Source: Candidatus Hodarchaeum mangrovi (lineage in GTDB: Archaea > Asgardarchaeota > Heimdallarchaeia > Hodarchaeales > Hodarchaeaceae). From it: a stretch of DNA of 33,401 nt. The position numbers and the translations under genes are program-made. Under the pieces are notes generated by a model, which was given only the letters and a program-made list of their open reading frames with translations, had not been told where the DNA came from and ran no database searches. Below are positions 26,300 through 33,401 of the stretch, one piece after another. Location of the stretch: positions 1 to 33,401 of the forward strand of contig JAEOUE010000044.1 of the NCBI GenBank assembly GCA_016839515.1, read 5' to 3'. Positions within the stretch are counted from its first letter, which is position 1, and every line of letters begins with the position of its first letter.

Positions 26300-27754
26300 G
26301 TGGAAGGCTCACAAACGAAACAGTTTATAGATCAAATCCGACAAAAAGGAATTGACGCTGAGGCAGATGACTTTGTCATAGATCTGATCTATATATGGGA
26401 AAAAATCCACAATGATGCTCCAAATATCACTCTGGCAGAAATTAAGGACTATTCTGAAAGTATCCTTTCAAATGTTACTCTTCCTTTCTATGAAAAATAC
26501 AAACATGATCCAACAATCAAAAAGTATGATTTATGGTTGAAAGATTATTATTCAATTGTTGTTGAATGGACAGGGCAGGGAGCTATAATGTTCCCCTCTA
26601 GACTGATCAATTATGAAGTTTTCAATCATAGAGACCAAATGTTTGAATATTTTATAAACAAACTTAAAACAGGTGAGTTTAGACTTAAGAAGGAAGATCT
26701 CTTTTCTTTTCTCTTTCCACGACTAATCCATGTTACAGTTCCTTTATCAGAGACTGACATTCTGATATTAAAATCACTTCAATATCTACAAAATACTCAC
26801 AGCCCTGATCCTTTAAAAATCCCTAAAGTTGAGGATTATGCGAGACATTTGGATGTATCTACCCGTACAATAATTCGTAGATTCAATATTATCAGATTTT
26901 TCCAAGTTTACATCAATATTGGTTTATTAAATATGAGTAAGCTAGGTTACGAGACTTTTTTACTATCTCATTTTGATCCAATACCTCCTGATCTTGCCAA
27001 GTATGTAGTTTTATCTGCAGATCTGGATATAAGTAATTTTACAATAGTTCAGATGCCAATAAAAAATACAAAACTATTTCTCGAAGCACAAGAGAGTTTT
27101 CAACCAAAAATTTTCCATCAGATGTCTGATCGTATACATTCGTGGTCATTATCTTTACTGGGAGCAGATGGTAAAGGTTGGACTTCCCCCCCAGCATTTA
27201 TTCATTCGGATCCTCGTGTCAATATTATAAATCCTTCTCCAGATTTTCATTTTGACCTCAAACCAGGACTAGATGTATTTCGACTTTTAACTCCTGCTGA
27301 CTTTAAAATTCTCGATTTTCTTATCACAAGAGGGGCAATCTCAAGCCTTAAAGATCTAAGTCGAACAGTAAATGTTTCTCCTTCTGAGATTACAAAGCGG
27401 ATTCAAGAATACGAAGCTCATAATATTCTTTTTAAAACATATCAATTCTATAACCTAGGATTAGATTTACACATCCTCTTCTTTATAAGCTCCCCAAATG
27501 ATCTAGGAATTCCGTGGCTCAACCATTTCTTGACATTTCCAAAATGCGACGTTTTTTATAGCGAAGAAAATGATTCTTCATTCTATTTTGGATTTCTGAA
27601 ATTACCACCTCAATGGATCAAAGAACTTACGCGTAAAATACACCAGATTAAGAAAGAGTTTAAGGATATTAAATTTTATTATACACTAGAACCTCCACTT
27701 GAGCTAAAATGGAATCTTTCTCTTCCAGAGACTTATCCGAAGGAAAATATGTAG
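26300..27754 (+). CDS. Dual helix-turn-helix regulator R1
   Basis: A 484-residue protein. An N-terminal helical region (1-145) contains LPFYEKYKHDP and a GQGAIMFPSRLI block. The first helix-turn-helix (about 150-205; DYARHLDVSTRTIIRR) is followed by a beta-rich segment with LLNMSKLGYETFLLSHF. A second helix-turn-helix (about 330-380; LTPADFKILDFLITRG, DLSRTVNVSPSEITKRI) is again followed by a beta-rich segment with LGLDLHILFFIS, so the core is an internal duplication reminiscent of Lrp/AsnC HTH plus ligand-sensing fold. The only usable start is GTG at 26300. It is paralogous to the product of 28990-30453. I infer a transcription regulator; its ligand is unknown, and the divergent peptide P1 is the obvious candidate. 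Confidence 0.8.
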   Translation: MEGSQTKQFIDQIRQKGIDAEADDFVIDLIYIWEKIHNDAPNITLAEIKDYSESILSNVTLPFYEKYKHDPTIKKYDLWLKDYYSIVVEWTGQGAIMFPSRLINYEVFNHRDQMFEYFINKLKTGEFRLKKEDLFSFLFPRLIHVTVPLSETDILILKSLQYLQNTHSPDPLKIPKVEDYARHLDVSTRTIIRRFNIIRFFQVYINIGLLNMSKLGYETFLLSHFDPIPPDLAKYVVLSADLDISNFTIVQMPIKNTKLFLEAQESFQPKIFHQMSDRIHSWSLSLLGADGKGWTSPPAFIHSDPRVNIINPSPDFHFDLKPGLDVFRLLTPADFKILDFLITRGAISSLKDLSRTVNVSPSEITKRIQEYEAHNILFKTYQFYNLGLDLHILFFISSPNDLGIPWLNHFLTFPKCDVFYSEENDSSFYFGFLKLPPQWIKELTRKIHQIKKEFKDIKFYYTLEPPLELKWNLSLPETYPKENM

Positions 27755-27849
27755 AGTTAATAATGATCTTAATTTTAATGGTCTTTGGAGGAGACTTATT
27801 ATATTAATGTAAGTGATTCCAATAAAATCTGTATTAATCATTAATAGAA

Positions 27850-28359
27850 GTGAGTATAGTGGTTTCTAAATTAGAAAATGTGAAAGGACAATTGCATTAT
27901 GCCCTTAATATGGCAATGAAGCCCCTTGATAAAGCAATCGAGTTAATTCCCAAGGATAAATTAGACTATAAACCGTTTGAAGAAGCAATGACCGCAGCAG
28001 AATTGGGATATCATATTTATGCAGTCAGCTTTGTTTACACAACGGGAACGATTAAAAGGGAATTTTCAAACGAGGATTATGCTATTATCCCTTTTGATTT
28101 CTCCAAAGTCAAAACAGCAAGGGAATTTCTAGAATATGGCGCAAAAGTTCGAGAATTTATTCAGAAAGCATTGGATGAAACCCTTACTGAAGCAGATATG
28201 GATAAAGAAGTAACCTACACATGCTGGGGAGGAGTAAAGATCAAAGGATTTGAATCATTAAGTAATATCTTGGAAGAAGTGATTCACCATCGTGCGCAAT
28301 TATGTCTTTATTTACGAATGCTTGGTATTAAACCTCCTTTTATTTATGATTTTTCTTAG
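27850..28359 (+). CDS. DinB-like four-helix protein
   Basis: A 169-residue helical protein of the DinB/YfiT-like superfamily. The first helix contains ALNMAMKPLDKAIELIP; ELGYHIYAV carries the first conserved His and the last helices contain EEVIHHRAQLCLYLRMLG with the H-x3-like metal-binding histidines. Many members bind zinc or nickel and some are thiol-dependent transferases using mycothiol or bacillithiol; others are uncharacterised. The start is GTG at 27850, with a second GTG at 27859. It lies 95 bp after regulator R1 on the same strand and could be its target or operon partner. Confidence 0.72.
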   Translation: MSIVVSKLENVKGQLHYALNMAMKPLDKAIELIPKDKLDYKPFEEAMTAAELGYHIYAVSFVYTTGTIKREFSNEDYAIIPFDFSKVKTAREFLEYGAKVREFIQKALDETLTEADMDKEVTYTCWGGVKIKGFESLSNILEEVIHHRAQLCLYLRMLGIKPPFIYDFS

Positions 28360-28697
28360 ATATGATCTTTCTCATGACTTTATTATTGGATTGATTTAAT
28401 TTAACCAGTAAAAATATCTATAAATCAACCAAACAACCCGAAAATGATAAGAATTGAACCTCTTAATATTTTAAATCTGGGAATATTTATTTATTTTTAC
28501 TCTGTATGGATTCTAAATCGAATAAACTGAACTTAGAATCAAACCAAATTGGATCAGTCTTAAATTAACCGATTCCAACTAGTTAAACATAGATCAAGAA
28601 TAGAATCTTTATCAATTGTGAATATTTAATTCAGGCACGTTTTAATATTTCCTTTGTATCATGTTCATTGATTTTAATCAATAGGATGAGTGAATTT
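28360..28697. other. 338-base gap, nothing recognised
   Basis: AT-rich sequence after the DinB-like gene. Only frames of about 20 codons or fewer without ribosome sites are present. The last part holds the ribosome site of the small cysteine-rich gene. Confidence 0.4.
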
Positions 28698-28832
28698 ATG
28701 GTTTGTCCAAATTATGATGATAAGAATTCAATGTGTACTGCTTTGGGACAGAAATTCTATACAGGAATGCAAAAGCCTTGTTTGGATCTAGATGACCCAG
28801 AAAAATGCCCAATTCTCACAATGAGAGGATGA
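28698..28832 (+). CDS. Small four-cysteine protein
   Basis: A 44-residue protein starting MVCPNYDDKNSMC and ending KCPILTMRG. Four cysteines are spaced C-x9-C-x14-C-x8-C (CPNY, MCTAL, PCLDL, KCPIL), a plausible zinc or iron-sulfur site. An in-frame ATG at 28686 would add MSEF; the later ATG has GATGAGTGA upstream and starts at the cysteine motif. The regular cysteine pattern and CP-x-L/Y contexts argue for a real gene. It sits between the DinB-like gene and regulator R2. No function is known to me. Confidence 0.6.
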   Translation: MVCPNYDDKNSMCTALGQKFYTGMQKPCLDLDDPEKCPILTMRG

Positions 28833-28989
28833 AAATCTGTTTTAGGTTATAATGAAGTTTTTATCTGTAATTTAACTCAACTTTCACAAAATTCCCCTAA
28901 TTTGTAAGAAAGATATATCACTTTCTTTTTTTAAACTAATAACTCCTTGTCTTTGCTGATTACTAAATTTCACCTAAAAATTGTCAAAT

Positions 28990-30453
28990 CTAATTAAATA
29001 AGGTACCCAAGATACTTATAGCTCTTTTGATGTGATTCTGCTCATCAGCCACTCCCAAATGGATATTAAATCCCAAATTACCTAATTCATTCCATTTTCG
29101 AGTAAAGATCCTAAACCAAGTCTGGGGGATGGTGAGAGTTCCAAGTAATAAACGGGGAGAATAATAGAGACTGACAAAGGGAAATTGACTTAAATGATCA
29201 CAAATATGTTGTGTTATTTTAGTTTCACCCCAATCTGAAATTAGAATCATCCATATAGTTAGATCCAAGCCAATATTTGAAACAATGCTAATTGGGAGAG
29301 TTATTTCTTTCTTTAAGATTTCTCGCCATAACCGAGTTATACTATCTTGATTCACACCAGCATATTCAGCTAATTGGATTTCCTTGGTTGTACCATGAAT
29401 TTGATAAAAATTAAGCAATCTAGCTTGGGAGACGGTGAGTTTCACTGGATCTAAATTTGGAGTTAATTCCATTTTCAGACCTGAATGATCAAGAATAATC
29501 TCATCATCCCAATTATTTTCCCGTAATATTGGGGGTGGTATTTTCCAGCGCTTTTCAGGTCTTTTATGGATAGGGGATAAATGCCAGCCAATATATTTTG
29601 AATATAACTGAAATTCACGTAATGGATTTAAATCTTCTTGAATTTTGGAGAAAATGAAGTGTTTCCAATAGGGGATTTGATAAATTTGTAACATTCCTTT
29701 CTGTAATCCTAAATTGAAAGGTAGTTTCCCTAAACAATATTCATCATAGCTCGAAATTGTCTCTTCATGATCAAATAAATATGCTATAGTTTGATACCCT
29801 AATTGTGCCATTTTAACTAAATAAGTGTGTGTAAGTATATATTGATCATATAATCGACCACAACGTGTAGAAATGGTTTTGGGTTCACAATCAATCGCTT
29901 TAGCAAGTTCTTTTTGACTTGGAAATCGTTTCCAATGGTGACAGAATGCTGAATCAGTATAATAGAGTATAATTTTTCTATCAGTGTTATTTAGAGGTAA
30001 GTTTGAATCATCAAATACTTTCCAAAGTGTTGATAGAAAGTCTTGTATACTCTCTTTCTTCTTTAGATCTGTTATCTTCCAATCCATATCATAGATAAGT
30101 TTTGAGGCTAATTTATGCGGAAATAACATAATACTACCCTCAAATAACAAACCAAATGAATAATAGTCCTTAGCATACTTTATTCGCCATATAAAATAAT
30201 GTTTAAATTCTGGGATTTTTATCCATTTATTCATAAAGGGTAGGGTATGGCTCTTAAATAGAAGTTTACTTACTTCTCGGGCATTATGAGTTGACGTAAA
30301 ACAGTATTTTTGTAATTTGCTAATAAAATCTAGAAATTCTTGGATGAAAGTGCTTTCTAATTCACTCTTAATATCTTCAGAAAGTTGGGTTTGTTTTGGA
30401 GCCAAGATCTTACTACTCAATCCTTTATTTTTAGATTGGATTATAAAAATCAT
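28990..30453 (-). CDS. Dual helix-turn-helix regulator R2, paralogue of R1
   Basis: A 487-residue protein with the same order of parts as the product of 26300-27754. Shared blocks include LPFMNKWIKIPEFKHY versus LPFYEKYKHDPTIKKY, FEGSIMLFPHKLA versus GQGAIMFPSRLI, the first helix-turn-helix (about 155-210; ELAKAIDCEPKTISTRC), VKMAQLGYQTIAYLFDH, the second helix-turn-helix (about 347-390; LAEYAGVNQDSITRLW) and SNIGLDLTIWMILIS. Overall identity is low, so the duplication is old or sites diverged for different ligands. A minus-strand TATA candidate TTTTTATC lies at about 30488-30495, predicting a leader of about 12 bases. The divergent partner is the small peptide gene at 30580. Probable transcription regulator. 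Confidence 0.8.
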   Translation of the reverse strand: MIFIIQSKNKGLSSKILAPKQTQLSEDIKSELESTFIQEFLDFISKLQKYCFTSTHNAREVSKLLFKSHTLPFMNKWIKIPEFKHYFIWRIKYAKDYYSFGLLFEGSIMLFPHKLASKLIYDMDWKITDLKKKESIQDFLSTLWKVFDDSNLPLNNTDRKIILYYTDSAFCHHWKRFPSQKELAKAIDCEPKTISTRCGRLYDQYILTHTYLVKMAQLGYQTIAYLFDHEETISSYDEYCLGKLPFNLGLQKGMLQIYQIPYWKHFIFSKIQEDLNPLREFQLYSKYIGWHLSPIHKRPEKRWKIPPPILRENNWDDEIILDHSGLKMELTPNLDPVKLTVSQARLLNFYQIHGTTKEIQLAEYAGVNQDSITRLWREILKKEITLPISIVSNIGLDLTIWMILISDWGETKITQHICDHLSQFPFVSLYYSPRLLLGTLTIPQTWFRIFTRKWNELGNLGFNIHLGVADEQNHIKRAISILGTLFN

Positions 30454-30579
30454 TTCTAATTTAAATTCTTACTTAAGAGTCGATTAGATAAAAACGAGAC
30501 TTTGTCATCCTTACTTACATCAAAGTCTTGATGTGGATTATATTAGGTGGCATCCGGCTTTCATTAATTGTGATAAATT
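30454..30579. promoter_or_regulatory. Divergent R2/P2 promoter with an 18-bp palindrome
   Basis: ACATCAAAGTCTTGATGT at 30517-30534 is a palindrome with 7-bp arms and a 4-bp centre. It directly abuts the TATA-like GATTATATTA (about 30536-30545) of the P2 gene, which would start transcription near 30567. GACTTTG (30508-30514) and CAAAGTC (30521-30527) form a second, overlapping inverted repeat. The placement at the TATA/BRE is typical of an archaeal operator. R2 is the likely binder, by inference. Confidence 0.6.
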
Positions 30580-30735
30580 ATGAAAGCTCTCAAGCCACGT
30601 TTAGTTTTAAACCAATCTAATTTAATTCGACTTATACCTATTAGTTTTTATATGGCATTACTACTTTTAGGAATTATATTGGGAATAACTGACCCAAATC
30701 CTCCCCCACTTCCTCCACCATGGACTGGTGGTTAA
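30580..30735 (+). CDS. Small secreted-peptide precursor candidate (P2)
   Basis: A 51-residue precursor: a basic polar N-terminus (MKALKPRLVLNQSNLIRL), one hydrophobic helix (IPISFYMALLLLGIILGI) and the tail TDPNPPPLPPPWTGG. The order matches P1 (25974-26126), with the tail again proline-rich and starting close to the membrane segment. No clean AxA site is present, so release would use another protease or the tail may remain anchored outside. GTGAT lies 5 nt before the ATG. The gene is divergent from regulator R2 and is followed 48 bp later by a gene with a strong ribosome site and then the kinase-like gene. A pheromone role is inference. Confidence 0.65.
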   Translation: MKALKPRLVLNQSNLIRLIPISFYMALLLLGIILGITDPNPPPLPPPWTGG

Positions 30736-30783
30736 ATCAAATACAGGGTCGAGTGAGGGGATCCACAGATTAAGGAGAAATAG

Positions 30784-31098
30784 ATGATTTTGCAGGAGAA
30801 AAATGGAGTTGGGTTTTTGAAAAAGACCCAAACTCCTATTATATTTTCTATGCTTACTTTATCCTTATTTAATAATTTTAATATGAAATCAAATCACCTA
30901 ATCCTTGAAACAAGGGATACAACGGAGAAACAATACTTAAAATATTGGTTACGATTATTAAAAATAATTTCAGGTTTAGATTATTATTTGAAGCCGATAA
31001 AGGGAAATAAATCATACGAATTATTTTGTTCAAGCGACTCCAATTACTTTCAGCAATTATGGGAAAAAATAATCACAGTACCATTAAGGATGGATTGA
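30784..31098 (+). CDS. Unknown 104-aa protein in the P2 operon
   Basis: A 104-residue, mostly soluble protein. AAGGAGA lies about 6 nt before the ATG, one of the best ribosome sites in the window, so translation is likely. Visible features are a Phe/Leu-rich stretch near residues 20-33 and a helical segment EKQYLKYWLRLLKIISGLDYY. No family is recognised. Its 3' end overlaps the kinase-like gene by about 40 bases in another frame, suggesting one transcript; a disrupted single gene is possible but not needed, since both frames have full-looking parts. Confidence 0.6.
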   Translation: MILQEKNGVGFLKKTQTPIIFSMLTLSLFNNFNMKSNHLILETRDTTEKQYLKYWLRLLKIISGLDYYLKPIKGNKSYELFCSSDSNYFQQLWEKIITVPLRMD

Positions 31099-31916
31099 AA
31101 GTTCTAAATTTGAAATTAATAGATTCAACTGAAATTTACAGACCTTTCACACCAATTCTAGTTGTAGATTATAATAAAATAGTTTTTTTTTCGCAGACTC
31201 TTGCTAAGCTCTGTAGATTCCATCCTTCGACTGTCATTCCTACTTCTTTATCTGCAATTTTGAAAATGTTACCATATTTTCGAATAATAAATATTAACCC
31301 ATTAAAAATATTCCTTGGACAACAAAACAAACCTCCATTTATGGAGATTCCGGCTTGGGGAACGGAAATTATACATGAACTACGTACTTCGGTTTTACAC
31401 CTTGATTTAGGAATAAATGCAGTACTTAAAGATACTGAAGCAACTCGAAAGATAGTTCAAGCCAATAGAAGAATAAAAATTTCAACTCTATTGGCTTCAG
31501 ATTTCATACAACTACACTCTACACCTCCAGAGATCGAATTGATTTCCTTGGATAAAGTAATCCAAGATATCCTTACAATTGTTGATAATGGAAATGTGAA
31601 ATACTCAATAATCCGACAAAACACTCCAGATATTTGGGCAAATCAGACTTTTTTAAGTTCATTCTTTATAAATATCATCACATGGTTAAATACGTATTCT
31701 TTAATCATTGAATTTGAATTACTCAATCTAGTTTCTATAAAAATTCGAATAATCACACCTGATGATTATATGATAGCTTTACTCCCTGGATACAGAATGG
31801 TTACTTATTATATTGATTATATCGCATCGTATTTTAACGCACGAGCGTGGTTTGATCAAAATTCTCTCAATATAATTTTTCCCTCATTATCTCATTTATA
31901 TAAGAAATTAACATAA
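31059..31916 (+). CDS. Histidine-kinase-like protein with degenerate ATPase domain
   Basis: About 285 residues from the ATG at 31059 (a TTG at 31026 adds 11). The first ~85 residues resemble a PAS-like sensor (TPILVVDYNKIVFFSQTLAKLCRF). An H-box follows as IIHELRTSVLHLDLG, with the phospho-accepting His at position 106 of the shorter form. The downstream pattern ISLDKVIQDIL ... PDIWANQTFLSSFF ... FINIITWLNTYS follows the layout of a HATPase domain, but the N-box is degraded and the D-x-G and G-x-G nucleotide loops are missing. It could be a pseudokinase, a phosphotransfer scaffold or a sensor of P2. No transmembrane helix and no response regulator are present. Confidence 0.65.
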   Translation: MGKNNHSTIKDGLKVLNLKLIDSTEIYRPFTPILVVDYNKIVFFSQTLAKLCRFHPSTVIPTSLSAILKMLPYFRIININPLKIFLGQQNKPPFMEIPAWGTEIIHELRTSVLHLDLGINAVLKDTEATRKIVQANRRIKISTLLASDFIQLHSTPPEIELISLDKVIQDILTIVDNGNVKYSIIRQNTPDIWANQTFLSSFFINIITWLNTYSLIIEFELLNLVSIKIRIITPDDYMIALLPGYRMVTYYIDYIASYFNARAWFDQNSLNIIFPSLSHLYKKLT

Positions 31917-32164
31917 CATAAAAAAAAAGAATAATTAATATATCTAGAGATCAACCCAAGAATATTTTTAGCATTATATCTATTATATTAAGTCAATATT
32001 AGTTTTAAGACTCTCCAATTGAATTTCTACTTTTGCTTACATTTTATTGTTTCTTTTAAAGACTCATAAATATTATAGGACTTATAAACTCAGAAAAGGA
32101 GAATCGAAAGCTTTTATAACATTTTAAATGTTAAATTCACAATTAATTTCTGGGAGATTCGTTC

Positions 32165-32821
32165 TTGAAGCTTATAATTGGGAAGGTTATTGGTCTTCCT
32201 TTCCTATTTGTTTTTATGAATCTTGGTTTTTTTCTATTTTCACCTGAAATTTTTACACAGCTATCTATTTTACTACCAATTTTACTCCTGTTTGTATTTA
32301 TTAGTATTGATATTCTCATTCGTCCCATATCCGCTGAGAAGGATGCTTTTCAAAGATTAATTTTAATAATCTCTTTTTTGATATTTCCAATCTTCCTCTA
32401 TTTACCATATGTCGAATTTTCCTATTGGGAGAATTCACTCTTTATGAGTAATATCTATTGCTATTTGCTTATTCTAGGAAATTTTCTTTTATTTTCGGGA
32501 GGAACGATTCTGTTTTGCAGTCGATTACAGCTTGGGAAGTTTGGTGGTCCAAAACTTGTCATTGAAACCGATCATATATTAATCCAAACAGGATTTTATC
32601 GATTTATTCGTCATCCCATGTATCTAGGTTTTCTTTGTCTTTTCTTAGGGTACAATATAGCAGTAGGAGGGCTTTTTGTAGCCTTTCTTGGTACTTGTTT
32701 TTTCTTTTTACTCTTTAGATATAGAATGATCATTGAGGAGAATCAATTATTAGAAGAATTTGGGAACGAATATTCTGTTTATAAGAACAGAACCAAACGG
32801 TTAATTCCGTTTTTTTATTAA
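32165..32821 (+). CDS. Isoprenylcysteine/phospholipid methyltransferase-like membrane protein
   Basis: A 218-residue protein with about five membrane segments. The C-terminal part has the ICMT/PEMT signature: GFYRFIRHPMYLGFLCLFLGY, then a hydrophobic segment, then RYRMIIEENQLLEEFGNEYSVYKNRTKRLIPF, with the RHP and EE-x-x-L-x-x-x-F/Y motifs used for S-adenosylmethionine binding. Bacterial and archaeal members methylate lipids or unknown small acceptors; a prenyl-lipid acceptor is possible. The start is TTG at 32165, supported by GGGAG about 8 nt upstream. Its last 21 bases overlap the convergent gene. Confidence 0.82.
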   Translation: MKLIIGKVIGLPFLFVFMNLGFFLFSPEIFTQLSILLPILLLFVFISIDILIRPISAEKDAFQRLILIISFLIFPIFLYLPYVEFSYWENSLFMSNIYCYLLILGNFLLFSGGTILFCSRLQLGKFGGPKLVIETDHILIQTGFYRFIRHPMYLGFLCLFLGYNIAVGGLFVAFLGTCFFFLLFRYRMIIEENQLLEEFGNEYSVYKNRTKRLIPFFY

Positions 32822-33124
32822 GTTTTGAAATTGACCATCCATTACTCTTAAGACATATCTACGTCCTTTCAAACCCCAAAGGATTTTATGTCCTGTCTGA
32901 GCTTGTTTTGCCCAATGTGAGTCCTTGTTAGGATTCTGTTCAATAAAAAAAATCCCTTCAATTGTAACATTTCTCAGTCCACTCTTAGTTTTATGAATTC
33001 GATATATTTCTTGACCTATTTGAACGTTTTTTTGCTCTCCAAAAATTGCTTTAAACACATGTAAGGAAACTGATTCTAATTGGTCTATTTCGATTGAAGA
33101 CATTTTTTCTCGAGAACAAGACAT
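32801..33124 (-). CDS. Conserved-looking hypothetical protein
   Basis: A protein of 107 residues, or 100 if the ATG encoding MSSIEIDQLES is used. It has alternating strands (VTIEGIFFIEQN; GRRYVLRVMDGQF) around a polar middle and no cysteine motif beyond C3. No family is recognised. The 3' end overlaps the convergent methyltransferase-like gene by 21 bases. Composition is ordinary for this genome. Confidence 0.55.
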   Translation of the reverse strand: MSCSREKMSSIEIDQLESVSLHVFKAIFGEQKNVQIGQEIYRIHKTKSGLRNVTIEGIFFIEQNPNKDSHWAKQAQTGHKILWGLKGRRYVLRVMDGQFQNLIKKRN

Positions 33125-33401
33125 TAATTATAAGTTTTATAGTTTCCTTGATATTTTCAAGATCGCAGGATTTTGAGCATATAGCGTACTGAAATTCCAT
33201 ATATAATTGCTAGAAGTATTATAACCTGAAATATTAAATATTTTGAGAATGATTATGAGTAAGAGGGGGGAGGGAGGGAGGTTGTTTTGATGCTAGCTCA
33301 AAAACGTGTTTAAGTCGCTCAAACCAACCTCCATTTTAATTAAGGAGATTTTACTTTCTCAAATTGATTTTATTCTATGAAGAAATTCTTCTTCCACAAC
33401 C
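33125..33401. other. Right-edge non-coding stretch with a G-run tract
   Basis: No complete gene is supported. 33265-33281 is G6-A-G3-A-G3-A-G2 on the plus strand, the most G-rich tract in an otherwise AT-rich window, and could form a G-quadruplex. On the minus strand short frames with proline-rich and hydrophobic pieces cross this area but are broken by stops. Confidence 0.4.

Noticed and set aside
30784..31916. One gene split by a frameshift instead of two overlapping genes
   Set aside because: The first frame has its own strong ribosome site and the second begins with a plausible PAS-like domain; overlap of 40 bases is acceptable in an operon. I could not exclude a frameshift without homologues.
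33160..33401. A possible C-terminal membrane helix (FQVIILLAIIYGISVRY) after a proline-rich piece on the minus strand
   Set aside because: A stop codon separates the hydrophobic part from the proline-rich part and no start or ribosome site is found; a frameshift at the G tract could be responsible, but nothing proves a gene.
1..33401. tRNA, rRNA, CRISPR arrays or insertion sequences
   Set aside because: I looked for T-arm-like GTTCRA stretches, regular repeats and transposase motifs in the gaps and saw none that hold up by eye.

Overview
The window is AT-rich archaeal DNA, most probably from an Asgard archaeon, possibly of the Heimdallarchaeia. The archaeal assignment rests on adjacent PriL and PriS primase genes, a Hef helicase-nuclease, archaeal TATA boxes and an FprA-type flavoprotein. 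The Asgard assignment is inference. It rests on a longin-like small protein (22896-23378) and on an apparently oxygen-using carotenoid locus. There are no rRNA or tRNA genes, CRISPR arrays or transposases.

Layout. The left edge holds the C-terminus of a membrane-anchored surface protein and a SAM methyltransferase. At 1487-8366 lies a carotenoid locus. The leftward operon is crtI, fused-type lycopene cyclase, UPF0282 metallo-hydrolase and Rieske oxygenase. Divergent from it are crtB and a regulator with two winged helices and a CarH/LitR-like cobalamin-binding half. The locus could make phytoene, lycopene and then beta-carotene, perhaps with an oxygenated product, under B12/light control. No GGPP synthase, Blh or rhodopsin gene is present in the window.

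From 8389 to 17683 are priS/priL, a PHP phosphoesterase, a flippase-like membrane protein, a GT-C glycosyltransferase, two small proteins and Hef. From 18098 to 25340 are a possible tubby/LURP-like protein, a 47-aa candidate gene, a histidine phosphatase, an FprA-type diiron flavoprotein next to an M24-fold protein, the longin-like protein, a zinc-ribbon membrane protein and a PhzF-family enzyme that seems to start at ATT.

The most unusual region is 25974-31916. Two paralogous regulators of about 485 aa, each with two helix-turn-helix regions, face one another. Each is transcribed divergently from a gene of 50-51 codons encoding a basic N-terminus, one hydrophobic segment and a short proline-rich C-terminal tail (NPAVAPPAID after an ASA signal-peptidase-like site; DPNPPPLPPPWTGG). 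These peptides were found by reading the sequence directly. The arrangement resembles the Rgg/SHP and PlcR/PapR peptide-pheromone systems of Firmicutes. One peptide gene also precedes a histidine-kinase-like protein with a degenerate ATPase domain. Peptide signalling here is inference. The gene pairing, the ribosome binding site of the first peptide and the palindrome before the second are seen directly.
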